Made by a program: the position numbers and the translations under genes. DNA of 62,877 bases from JAUPTX01 sp964652835 (GTDB taxonomy: Bacteria > Patescibacteriota > Minisyncoccia > Phycocordibacterales > CSBR16-119). The stretch is taken from NCBI GenBank assembly GCA_964652835.1, contig CAZZCB010000003.1, forward strand, positions 1 through 62,877, given 5' to 3'. The stretch's first letter is position 1; the number at the start of each line of letters is the position of its first letter. Below the pieces are notes generated by a model. The model ran no database searches. It saw only the letters and a program-made list of their open reading frames with translations, and was not told the origin of the DNA. Below, piece after piece: positions 39,584 through 46,258 of this stretch.

Positions 39584-40913
39584 GATTTATTTTCTTGAAA
39601 GAAGCATTTGTTTCCTCAAGAGATCTTATTGCCTCTGCTTTTATATCTATCGGTAAAACTTCTACTTCATTTTTTATTTCAGTCTTTACATCTGTTTTGA
39701 TTTCAGTTTCTTTTACTGGAGCAGTAGGTTCCTCAGGCGCTTTTTCTGTAGCCTTTTGCTCTGACAACTCTTTGATTTCAAAAACAGCTTCAACGCTTTT
39801 TATTTTTTTATATTCTTCTATTTGTCCGATTATTTTCTTAGCTTCTTGAGAGAGCATTAAGGCCTCTTTAAAGTTTCCGTTTGCTTTAGCTTCCTCTGCT
39901 TTTAGAAGTAGGCTTTCTGCTTCTTTAACTTTTAGCTCTGCATCGGTTTCTGAAACTATCTCGATAGATCTAAGAGCTGGCAACGCCAAAGCGCTATCCA
40001 TTGCTACGTCAGAATTAATTTCTGCTGACATTAGGCTTACATCCTCAGCATTTTCCGCAGTTTTAGCTTCCTCTGTCTTTATTCCAATTTCGATATTTTC
40101 TTTTTTAAGACTTTCGATTTTATTTTTTACTTCTTCTTTGTTTCTTTCTGTTACTTCTTCAGCAGTTTTTTGGTCTTCTTCTACTTTTTCAATAACATTT
40201 TTTTCAGCTTCTTCTACTTTTTTAATAGCAGCGTCCACACCTTCCAGTAAAGAGTCAGTATCATCTTCCATCATTACAGTAGTCTTAAAAGACATAGTTG
40301 TGTTTGTGTCTGTCTGAAGGTCGGCTTCAACTTTTTGTTCTGTTAGAACTTTTTTATGAGCCTCAAGTACTGGAGTTAGTTTAGAAGTTGTATCTAGGGC
40401 TTCTTCTATCTTTCCTTCATCTTTAAGATCTGTGATAGTTTTCGTAACTTCGGCCACATTTTTTTCTAGATTTGTTTTTACGATTTCTTTTTTCTCAGGA
40501 GATAGGTCGTTTTTCTCAACAAGCTTTTGAGCTTCTGTTAAACGTCTCTCAACTTTCTGTGTCTGTACAGTAACTTTCGCTTCAGTTGTGAAAGCTAATT
40601 TTTCTTCTATTTTTTCGTTAACGTTTATTTTTACGTTGTATAGTTTATCTCCCGGAAGAGCATCTGTTGAAGCGTAAGAAACTCCACTTCCTCCGACAAC
40701 AATAAGGGCTATTAGCACCAAAGAAACACCTTTTGCTAGGGTTCTAAAAGTAAAGATAGAGAAGTAAAAAGATTTCTTCGGAACATGAATATCGCCCCGG
40801 ATAGGGTTAAATGAGATGAACTCTTCTATTTTATATCGCAAAACATCTTTCTCTTTTTGTGAAAGACGAATGCTTTTTAATATCTTTATAAACTTTTTCA
40901 TTTTTTTATTCAT
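39549..40913 (-). CDS. DUF5667 membrane protein, likely partner of the adjacent sigma factor
   Basis: 454 residues. An N-terminal cytosolic part of ~60 residues, one transmembrane helix ('VSLVLIALIVVGGSGVSYAS') and directly 'DALPGDKLYNVKINVNEKIE', the hallmark of DUF5667. Beyond it is a long charged helical region ('AQKLVEKNDLSPEKKEIVKT', 'SLLLKAEEAKANGNFKEALM') that would lie outside the cell. It overlaps the sigma-factor gene upstream by eight bases, so the two are coexpressed. By analogy with other sigma/anti-sigma pairs, the N-terminal part may bind the sigma factor, but no zinc anti-sigma motif is seen. Confidence 0.78.
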   Translation of the reverse strand: MNKKMKKFIKILKSIRLSQKEKDVLRYKIEEFISFNPIRGDIHVPKKSFYFSIFTFRTLAKGVSLVLIALIVVGGSGVSYASTDALPGDKLYNVKINVNEKIEEKLAFTTEAKVTVQTQKVERRLTEAQKLVEKNDLSPEKKEIVKTNLEKNVAEVTKTITDLKDEGKIEEALDTTSKLTPVLEAHKKVLTEQKVEADLQTDTNTTMSFKTTVMMEDDTDSLLEGVDAAIKKVEEAEKNVIEKVEEDQKTAEEVTERNKEEVKNKIESLKKENIEIGIKTEEAKTAENAEDVSLMSAEINSDVAMDSALALPALRSIEIVSETDAELKVKEAESLLLKAEEAKANGNFKEALMLSQEAKKIIGQIEEYKKIKSVEAVFEIKELSEQKATEKAPEEPTAPVKETEIKTDVKTEIKNEVEVLPIDIKAEAIRSLEETNASFKKINLSQSTETRLLR

Positions 40914-41436
40914 TTTCTTTTAATAATTTTTTTAACTTCTCGACCCCTCTGTGTATCATAACTGAAACGTGATTTTGTGATTTATCTAAAATATCTCCGA
41001 TTTCTTTAATACTCATTTCTTCAATGTATCTCATCAGCAGTATTTCTTTGTATTTCTCATCTATCTTTTCTACCGCTTTCAGAACTCGTTCTCTGTCTTG
41101 AGCTTTTTCGAAATCTTTCTCTTTTTCTTCTAATACATTTTCCTCTTCAGTGAAATCTACTCCAGCTTCTAATATCTGATCCAAGGAAGAAGATTTCTTT
41201 TTTCTTCTATGGTCTATTATTAGGTTCTTGGCTACTCGGTAAAGAAAGGCTTTTATATTTTCCACTTCGGCGCCTTTTTGTAGGTATTGCCAGGTTTTTA
41301 TAAAAGTGTCTTGGGCAATATCTAGCGCTGTTTCTTTGTTCGAAGTTTGGAAAAGGGCATATCTAAAAATAGCGTCAGAAAACTCCTCGTAGCTTTCCAT
41401 GAAGACTTTTTCAGTTTTATTGTTCGTTTCTTTCAT
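40906..41436 (-). CDS. ECF-type RNA polymerase sigma factor
   Basis: 176 residues. Region 2: 'DAIFRYALFQTSNKETALDI' with 'AQDTFIKTWQYLQKG' and 'NIKAFLYRVAKNLIIDHRRK'. Region 4: 'VEKIDEKYKEILLMRYIEEM' and 'SIKEIGDILDKSQNHVSVMI'. A linker rich in Glu joins them. It directs polymerase to alternative promoters. The overlapping downstream DUF5667 gene is the natural candidate for its membrane-bound regulator. An alternative start is the ATG at 41400. Confidence 0.92.
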   Translation of the reverse strand: MKETNNKTEKVFMESYEEFSDAIFRYALFQTSNKETALDIAQDTFIKTWQYLQKGAEVENIKAFLYRVAKNLIIDHRRKKKSSSLDQILEAGVDFTEEENVLEEKEKDFEKAQDRERVLKAVEKIDEKYKEILLMRYIEEMSIKEIGDILDKSQNHVSVMIHRGVEKLKKLLKENE

Positions 41437-41496
41437 AAATATAGACGTTTTAGCCCTTTCTTTATTACAGAGCCTATTTTATCACAAAAAGCCAAA

Positions 41497-41518
41497 TCCC
41501 CCTGGTTTTTCAGGGGGA
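41497..41518 (-). terminator. Hairpin terminator of the 35-residue gene
   Basis: TCCCCCTG-AAAAAC-CAGGGGGA on the minus strand, followed by TTTGGCTTTTTGTG. Confidence 0.6.
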
Positions 41519-41534
41519 AAGGCAATACGTATTG

Positions 41535-41642
41535 TCATTTTCTTGTTAACTTCCAACCATTCCAGGTGTAATCACTTACGATGTACGCTACGCCGATTAC
41601 TGTCATCAGCCCCAGGATTCCAACGGTTTCAAGGATGTTCAT
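41535..41642 (-). CDS. Possible 35-residue single-helix membrane protein
   Basis: Reads 'MNILETVGILGLMTVIGVAY' then 'IVSDYTWNGWKLTRK', a short helix with a Trp-containing basic tail. The frame is flanked by a terminator and, on the far side, by the divergent sigma-factor gene. It resembles other orphan cassette genes here in composition. No ribosome-binding site is visible. It may be a real micro-protein; chance is not excluded. Confidence 0.4.
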   Translation of the reverse strand: MNILETVGILGLMTVIGVAYIVSDYTWNGWKLTRK

Positions 41643-41772
41643 GATTTTGGTTGTTTGTTGTTTGTTCTTGTTTTCCGAATATGAAGACGGGCTCCTTCTC
41701 GAAAGATTACAAAATCTTTGTTAAATCCTTGTTTTATTGTATTCTTTGTAAAAGTTCAAAAACCACAGTCAC

Positions 41773-42348
41773 ATGAGCATCAAACCAGTTCTCACAAAAG
41801 AAGAGCTGGAAACAGTCAGCTCTTTGTATAAAAATTACCGGGAAGATGTTTTTCGTTTTTTACGTAGTAAGGTTTACGACAGTGAATTGGCAGAAGATCT
41901 AACACAAGCGGTCTACTTAAATGTGATAAGGGCGGTTTCTAGTGGTCGTTATAAGCAGGAAAAAGAGAAGGCCTGGCTTACGAAGATCGCCATGAATGAA
42001 TTTATTAACCACTACAGGAAAAAGGTAAAAAGGAAGACGGATCCTCTTTCTGTTTACCCTAATAAAGTTCTAAAAAATTTATCACCTAACCCTGAGGAGA
42101 TTCTCCTTGAGCTCGATATAATTGAGAGACTCAGAGCCCTGGTTGACCTGCTTCCGGCAAAACAAAGAGAGATTATCCAGCTACGTGTTTACCAGGAGAT
42201 GTCTTTTAAGGAGATAGAAGCCGTAACAGAAGACAATCCTAACACCTCTAGGGGGTATTACCGTAAGGCTGTGATTAGGCTAAGGCAGATGATGCAAGAA
42301 GAGAACAAGAAAAAAGAACCCGGGGAAGATCCTGACGCCGAGACGTAA
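41773..42348 (+). CDS. Second sigma-70 family (ECF-like) factor
   Basis: 191 residues. Region 2: 'YREDVFRFLRSKVYDSELAE' with 'DLTQAVYLNVIRAVSSG' and 'AWLTKIAMNEFINHYRKKVK'. Region 4: 'LVDLLPAKQREIIQLRVYQE' and 'MSFKEIEAVTEDNPNTSRGY'. The helix-turn-helix is slightly unusual in its 'EDNPNTSRGYYRKA' turn. Its composition is a little richer in G and C than the first sigma gene, from which it diverges. It ends at a clear terminator (42337-42367). No anti-sigma gene is next to it. Confidence 0.9.
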   Translation: MSIKPVLTKEELETVSSLYKNYREDVFRFLRSKVYDSELAEDLTQAVYLNVIRAVSSGRYKQEKEKAWLTKIAMNEFINHYRKKVKRKTDPLSVYPNKVLKNLSPNPEEILLELDIIERLRALVDLLPAKQREIIQLRVYQEMSFKEIEAVTEDNPNTSRGYYRKAVIRLRQMMQEENKKKEPGEDPDAET

Positions 42349-42367
42349 AGTCTTGGCGTTTTTTTTA
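42337..42367 (+). terminator. Terminator of the second sigma gene
   Basis: ACGCCGAGAC-GTAA-AGTCTTGGCGTTTTTTTT. Confidence 0.75.
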
Positions 42368-42928
42368 CTTAATTTTCTCTAAAACCTTACGGAGTTTTTT
42401 AAAATCTTTGATTAAAGTTTTTCGCATTGATCCGTTATAAAGAGCGACGGCTGGATGATAAAGCGCGAAAAAGTTTTCTATTTTTAAGCCTTCTACTTTT
42501 CTTTTTAAGATTTTGCCGTGAGCCTCACTTATTTTTTCTTCCGGGAAGAATCTGTTTAAAGAATGTCGGCCGAGCGTTACGATTATTTTAGGATTTATGA
42601 AATTCAGTTCTTGGAAAAGCCAAGGAAGACACTCGGCTATTTCTTCGGACTTTGGGTCGCGGTTGTTTGGCGGACGGTATTTAACAGTATTGGTTATGTA
42701 GACATCTTCACGCCGGAGTTTTATAGAAGCGAGCATCTCATCTAAAAATTTTCCAGATCTGCCCACGAAAGGTTTACCTTGTAAATCCTCGTCTTTCCCG
42801 GGTGCCTCTCCGATAAATACGACGTCCGCCTCTGGGTTTCCAAAACCAAAAACAGGCTGGGTTGTAGTCTTTTTTATCTCGCATTTGTTTTTCCTGTGCC
42901 ATTTTTGGTTTATTTTAGCTAAATCCAT
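42365..42928 (-). CDS. Uracil-DNA glycosylase, family 4 type, with incomplete Fe-S ligands
   Basis: 187 residues. Removes uracil from DNA. 'FIGEAPGKDEDLQGKPFVGR' is the catalytic block, 'RPPNNRDPKSEEIAECLPWL' and 'IIVTLGRHSLNRFF' are family signatures, and 'FALYHPAVALYN' holds the DNA-binding His. Classic family 4 enzymes bind a 4Fe-4S cluster through four Cys. Here only two remain ('KNKCEI' and 'AECLPW'); the first N-terminal Cys is missing and the 'KCRPP' Cys is Tyr ('KYRPP'). The cluster is therefore probably lost. The gene reads leftward, with the terminator at 42337-42367 at its 3' end. Confidence 0.9.
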   Translation of the reverse strand: MDLAKINQKWHRKNKCEIKKTTTQPVFGFGNPEADVVFIGEAPGKDEDLQGKPFVGRSGKFLDEMLASIKLRREDVYITNTVKYRPPNNRDPKSEEIAECLPWLFQELNFINPKIIVTLGRHSLNRFFPEEKISEAHGKILKRKVEGLKIENFFALYHPAVALYNGSMRKTLIKDFKKLRKVLEKIK

Positions 42929-43018
42929 ATCGTGGTAATTTTATTATATTTCTGTTAAAATACTAACATTAAATTTAAACAAAGCTTATGGCTAAAAGCC
43001 AAATGCTAAAAGCTAAAT

Positions 43019-43252
43019 ATGGGAATTAAAGATTTTTTCGTTAAAAAAATGTTAAAGAGTCAGCTTAAAAAAACTGGCTTGCCAGAAGCACAACAAGAAA
43101 AGCTAATAGAAGGGATGTTAAAAAATCCTCAGCTTTTTGAAAAGATTGCAAATGAAATAAAAGCTCTAGAGAAACAAGGCAAGAATCAAATGGTCGCTTC
43201 AATGGAAGTGATGAAAAAATACCAAAACGAACTTCGCGACGTGATGATGTAA
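43019..43252 (+). CDS. Small helical hypothetical protein
   Basis: 77 residues, basic and all-helical: 'MGIKDFFVKKMLKSQLKKTG', 'QQEKLIEGMLKNPQLFEKIA', 'NEIKALEKQGKNQMVASMEV'. I recall similar short proteins in Patescibacteria but know no function. The upstream sequence contains tandem GCTAAAAGC-type repeats (42988-43018) directly before the ATG. Confidence 0.68.
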   Translation: MGIKDFFVKKMLKSQLKKTGLPEAQQEKLIEGMLKNPQLFEKIANEIKALEKQGKNQMVASMEVMKKYQNELRDVMM

Positions 43253-43313
43253 ATAAAATTGACATAATTTTCAAAAGGTTTAAGCTTAATTATGAACCTT
43301 TAAAACAACAGCC

Positions 43314-43697
43314 ATGGAAACCCCAAAGTCTGTAAACCACCAAGGCCGACTGATTGTTCCCGAGGATTCCATAGCGAAGCTCGTGATTGTTTTTTCATCT
43401 TTAGTCAAAGAGGCGGAAATCAGTGTTTTGTTTATCAGAGACGGAGGCAAGCAAATTGAGGCCAATGTCTTTATTGATCAGGTCTTAAGAATTGCGGACA
43501 AGGAAGAATATCTGGACATATACGACATATTTCTTCATCGTATTTTGTCTGAGTATGATGGATTTCGTGCTTCTGGCTATGTTGTTTCGCTCGATCAGTC
43601 TAAATGCCCGATTGAAATTTTGTATTTAAGCACGGGTGAGTTTGGTGTCTATAGGATAGATACCGAGTCTAAATATTTAAACCCGCGCTTCAACTGA
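43314..43697 (+). CDS. Hypothetical 127-residue protein (orphan cassette gene)
   Basis: No family recognised. Soluble alpha/beta protein: 'LVIVFSSLVKEAEISVLFIR', 'IEANVFIDQVLRIADKEEYL', 'YDIFLHRILSEYDGFRASGY', 'CPIEILYLSTGEFGVYRI'. Richer in G and C than neighbours. A TTGACA (43259-43264) lies 49 bases upstream with only a weak -10 (TAAGCT, 43281-43286). Its own terminator follows at 43711-43735. Confidence 0.62.
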   Translation: METPKSVNHQGRLIVPEDSIAKLVIVFSSLVKEAEISVLFIRDGGKQIEANVFIDQVLRIADKEEYLDIYDIFLHRILSEYDGFRASGYVVSLDQSKCPIEILYLSTGEFGVYRIDTESKYLNPRFN

Positions 43698-43710
43698 ACT
43701 TCGCTCTTTC

Positions 43711-43735
43711 GCCCTGTGGTTTTTACCACAGGGCT
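43711..43735 (+). terminator. Terminator of the 127-residue gene
   Basis: GCCCTGTGG-TTTTTA-CCACAGGGC followed by TTTTATTTTTT. Confidence 0.85.
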
Positions 43736-43787
43736 TTTATTTTTTAAACAAATTGCTCTTCCGTGTAAATCCTGCTATATTTCTTTT

Positions 43788-44882
43788 ATGCAAATCGGAA
43801 TCGTTGGTTTACCAAATGTAGGTAAATCTACATTATTTAACGCGTTAACAAAAAAGGGAGTCGATGCTTCGAACTACCCATTTTGTACTATAGACCCGTC
43901 TGTGGGCGTTGTTTCTGTGCCAGACGAACGTCTTTGGCTTCTTTCAGATTTCTCAAAGACTAAGAAAACTGTGCCTGCCATTATCGAGTTTGTGGACATC
44001 GCTGGGCTTGTGGCCGGAGCTTCAAAAGGTGAAGGTTTGGGTAACCAGTTTCTTTCACATATTCGTGAAGTGGACGCAATACTTCAAATGGTTAGAATTT
44101 TCCCGATACAATCAGCTGGAACAGAAATAATCCACGTGTATGGCGACATCGACCCTCTTCGAGATATTAAAGTTATAAGTATGGAACTTATCTTAGCTGA
44201 TCTTGCTAGCGTGGAGAAAAGACTTGCAAATATCGGTCGCGATATAAAAAGAGGGGACAAAGAAGCTGTAAAAGAAGCGGAAGTTTTAGAAAAAGTTCGC
44301 AAGGTTTTAGAAGAAGAAAAAATGGCGAACAGTCTTTCTTTAACAGAAGATGAAAGTAAACTTATAAAAAGTTTAAACCTTCTGACTTCGAAGAAAATGA
44401 TTTTCGGACTTAACAAAAGAAGCGGAGTAAAAAATCTAGATGAAACAGATCCGGCGAAATTCAAAGAACTTACAGATTTTATAGAAAGCTCTGGTTACGA
44501 ATATGTAGTGATAGATGCGAAAACAGAAGATGAATTAAAAGATTTGTCAGCTGAAGAAAAAACAGAAATGCGAGAAGGTGGACAGGATGGTATCGACGAA
44601 CTGATAAAGAAAAGTTACAAGCTTTTAGGCCTTATGACTTATTTCACCACAGGAGTAGAGGAGACGCGAGCTTGGACTGTGCCGGTGGGTGCTACAGGTC
44701 CGCAGGCTGGCTCTGCGATTCACACAGACTTTCAAACAAAATACATCAGAGCGCAGGTTATAAATTGGAAAGACTTGCTTGACTCTGGAGGTTTCGCCGA
44801 CGCTCGTGCGAAGGGGCTTCTTCGAACAGAAGGGAAGGAATATATCGTGAAAGACGGTGACGTAATAGAATTTATGGTCTAA
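43788..44882 (+). CDS. ychF: Redox-regulated ribosome-associated ATPase YchF
   Basis: 364 residues from the ATG at 43788; the longer frame would start inside the preceding terminator. An Obg-family P-loop protein that prefers ATP. G1 is 'GLPNVGKSTLFNALT', G3 'VDIAGLVAGASKGEGLGNQF', and the NKxD-equivalent is 'FGLNKRSGVKN'. A coiled-coil insertion and the TGS domain ('WTVPVGATGPQAGSAIHTDF', 'EGKEYIVKDGDVIEFMV') complete it. The last codons (IEFMV-stop) are repeated ~80 bases downstream after a palindromic insert. Confidence 0.97.
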   Translation: MQIGIVGLPNVGKSTLFNALTKKGVDASNYPFCTIDPSVGVVSVPDERLWLLSDFSKTKKTVPAIIEFVDIAGLVAGASKGEGLGNQFLSHIREVDAILQMVRIFPIQSAGTEIIHVYGDIDPLRDIKVISMELILADLASVEKRLANIGRDIKRGDKEAVKEAEVLEKVRKVLEEEKMANSLSLTEDESKLIKSLNLLTSKKMIFGLNKRSGVKNLDETDPAKFKELTDFIESSGYEYVVIDAKTEDELKDLSAEEKTEMREGGQDGIDELIKKSYKLLGLMTYFTTGVEETRAWTVPVGATGPQAGSAIHTDFQTKYIRAQVINWKDLLDSGGFADARAKGLLRTEGKEYIVKDGDVIEFMV

Positions 44883-44968
44883 GGATGCTTGCCCCGCGTA
44901 ACGCAGTGAAGCGGGGCTTGCCCGCTCGTAGCTTTAGCGGAGACGGGTAATTGAGTTTATGGTTTAAA
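44868..44968 (+). repeat. Duplicated 3' end of ychF flanking GC-rich palindromes
   Basis: The end of ychF reads ATA-GAA-TTT-ATG-GTC-TAA. A second, slightly diverged copy, ATT-GAG-TTT-ATG-GTT-TAA, ends at about 44966. Both encode IEFMV-stop. Between them lie two GC-rich hairpins: GCCCCGC...GCGGGGC (44891-44917) and CCCGCT...AGCGGAGACGGG (44921-44946). This looks like a palindromic element inserted with duplication of the gene end, leaving a usable stop codon. Confidence 0.65.
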
Positions 44969-44972
44969 TAGG

Positions 44973-45007
44973 AAAGGTCCGGGCGCCATTGGCGCCCGGA
45001 CCTTTTT
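44973..45007. terminator. Strong bidirectional terminator
   Basis: AAAGGTCCGGGCGCC-ATT-GGCGCCCGGACCTTT. Serves the leftward 49-residue gene, and ychF. Confidence 0.85.
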
Positions 45008-45027
45008 CCTCTCCTTCACCCGAAGGT

Positions 45028-45177
45028 TTAGGATGAGAAGTACCCCAACACTATCGTCAGGGGTTTTGCTATTAGCGAAATGATCTTTCTCGTGTTCCGG
45101 CCCAAGGCGCCCTTGTTTACTTTCCCTTCGGAGCTGACTTGAGGTTCCGGGAATCCGTGCTTGTTTTTCTTTGCCAT
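45028..45177 (-). CDS. Hypothetical 49-residue basic protein (orphan cassette gene)
   Basis: Reads 'MAKKNKHGFPEPQVSSEGKV', 'NKGALGRNTRKIISLIAKPL', 'TIVLGYFSS'. Basic N-terminus and a short hydrophobic end. It has a good sigma-70-type promoter (45205-45232) and a strong terminator, so I consider it real despite its size. Family unknown. Confidence 0.6.
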   Translation of the reverse strand: MAKKNKHGFPEPQVSSEGKVNKGALGRNTRKIISLIAKPLTIVLGYFSS

Positions 45178-45204
45178 GCTGGTTCTTTTGTTTGGTTTGG
45201 ACTT

Positions 45205-45232
45205 ATATTACACATTATTGACAAATTGTCAA
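45205..45232 (-). promoter_or_regulatory. Promoter of the 49-residue gene with palindrome over the -35 box
   Basis: On the minus strand, -35 TTGACA (45227-45232), 16-base spacer, -10 TAATAT (45205-45210). The -35 box is half of a 15-base palindrome TTGACAAATTGTCAA (45218-45232), a possible operator. Confidence 0.65.
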
Positions 45233-45249
45233 GTATTATGTATGGGATT

Positions 45250-45281
45250 AAAGGAGCGCGAGCGAAGCCCGCGCTCCTTTA
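45250..45281. terminator. Orphan GC-rich hairpin
   Basis: TAAAGGAGCGCG-AGCGAAGCC-CGCGCTCCTTTA. No gene ends here on either strand; it may insulate the MBL-fold operon that starts at 45363. Nothing else is evident between 45282 and 45360 except a likely -10 TATAAT at 45351-45356. Confidence 0.6.
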
Positions 45282-45362
45282 AAACTCCTAGTGCCTCTCA
45301 TTAGCCACTCTAAATCCCCAAAAATCATTGTAAAAAAGAGGTGATTTTGGTATAATAGACCC

Positions 45363-45989
45363 ATGATAATTACATATTTTGGTAAGCAATTCTTTAAGAT
45401 TCAGCAAGGAGATACTGTTGTTGCGATAAATCCTATTAGTAAAGATTCAAAAGAATTTAATAAAGCGAAATTCGGATCAAACGTCGTTATAACGACTACA
45501 AATCACCCAGATTATAACGGTATCGAGTCTGCAACTTTCGGTGACACAGAACCTTTTGTTATAAACGGTCCTGGTGAATACGAAGTCGGAAATGTTTTTG
45601 TTCGTGGATTTTTATCTTCTGCAGAAATCGGAAAAAAGAAATACATAAACACGATTTATTTAATAAAAGTAGAAGACATAAATATTTGTTTCTTAGGTCC
45701 ACTAGATAGTAAAGATTCACTTTCAAAAGACCTTGGCGAAGAAATAGACGAACCAGATATTATTTTTGTTCCGATAAACGGCACAGATACGATAGACGCT
45801 ACCACAGCCGTAAAAATAGCTAACTCTTTTAACGCTAAAATGGTTATCCCGATGGACTACGACAAAGAAAGTATAAAAACTTTTATCAAAGAAACAGGTT
45901 CTGAAGATGTAAAACCTGCCGACAAACTAACTCTCAAGAAAAAAGATTTTACCGGAGGAAAGATTACAGTTGCTCTTTTAGATTTTTAA
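45363..45989 (+). CDS. MBL-fold (metallo-beta-lactamase-like) protein
   Basis: 208 residues in a beta-lactamase-like fold of the short Lactamase_B_3 type: 'MIITYFGKQFFKIQQGDTVV', 'VVITTTNHPDYNGIESATFG', 'INGPGEYEVGNVFVRGF', 'INICFLGPLDSKDSLSKDLG', 'PDIIFVPINGTDTIDATTAV'. The metal-binding HxHxDH motif is not intact ('NHPDYNG' in its place), so hydrolase activity is doubtful. It starts a three-gene run with a small membrane protein and gyrA. Function unknown. Confidence 0.82.
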   Translation: MIITYFGKQFFKIQQGDTVVAINPISKDSKEFNKAKFGSNVVITTTNHPDYNGIESATFGDTEPFVINGPGEYEVGNVFVRGFLSSAEIGKKKYINTIYLIKVEDINICFLGPLDSKDSLSKDLGEEIDEPDIIFVPINGTDTIDATTAVKIANSFNAKMVIPMDYDKESIKTFIKETGSEDVKPADKLTLKKKDFTGGKITVALLDF

Positions 45990-45992
45990 AAT

Positions 45993-46253
45993 ATGTCAGG
46001 TTTTGTTCACAATTTAAAGCAAAAACCCCAAGATGTCAGAAACAGAATTGCGATTTTTTCTGCGATGGCTATTACTTTGATTATAGTTGGGATTTGGTTT
46101 TTGGTTGTAAGGAACGGAAACACTGATGAAGATGTTGTAGAGCGTTCAGCCAGGGAAGATTTAAAACCGCTGATGATGATTTTTGGCGGAGTAAAAGAAA
46201 ACTTTCAAGAAGTAAAAGAAAATATTAACAGCGCGAAAAAAGATAATCAATAA
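45993..46253 (+). CDS. Small single-pass membrane protein
   Basis: 86 residues: a basic cytosolic start, one transmembrane helix ('IAIFSAMAITLIIVGIWFLV') and an acidic helical tail. It lies three bases after the MBL-fold gene and five bases before gyrA, so it is cotranscribed with both. No function recognised. Confidence 0.72.
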   Translation: MSGFVHNLKQKPQDVRNRIAIFSAMAITLIIVGIWFLVVRNGNTDEDVVERSAREDLKPLMMIFGGVKENFQEVKENINSAKKDNQ

Positions 46254-46258
46254 TTTAT

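Noticed and set aside
43716..43787. YchF start at 43716
   Set aside because: The first 24 codons run through the preceding terminator; YchF proteins start at the MQIGIVG-type sequence.
45363..45989. Active metallo-hydrolase
   Set aside because: The HxHxDH metal-binding motif is not intact, so only the fold is called.
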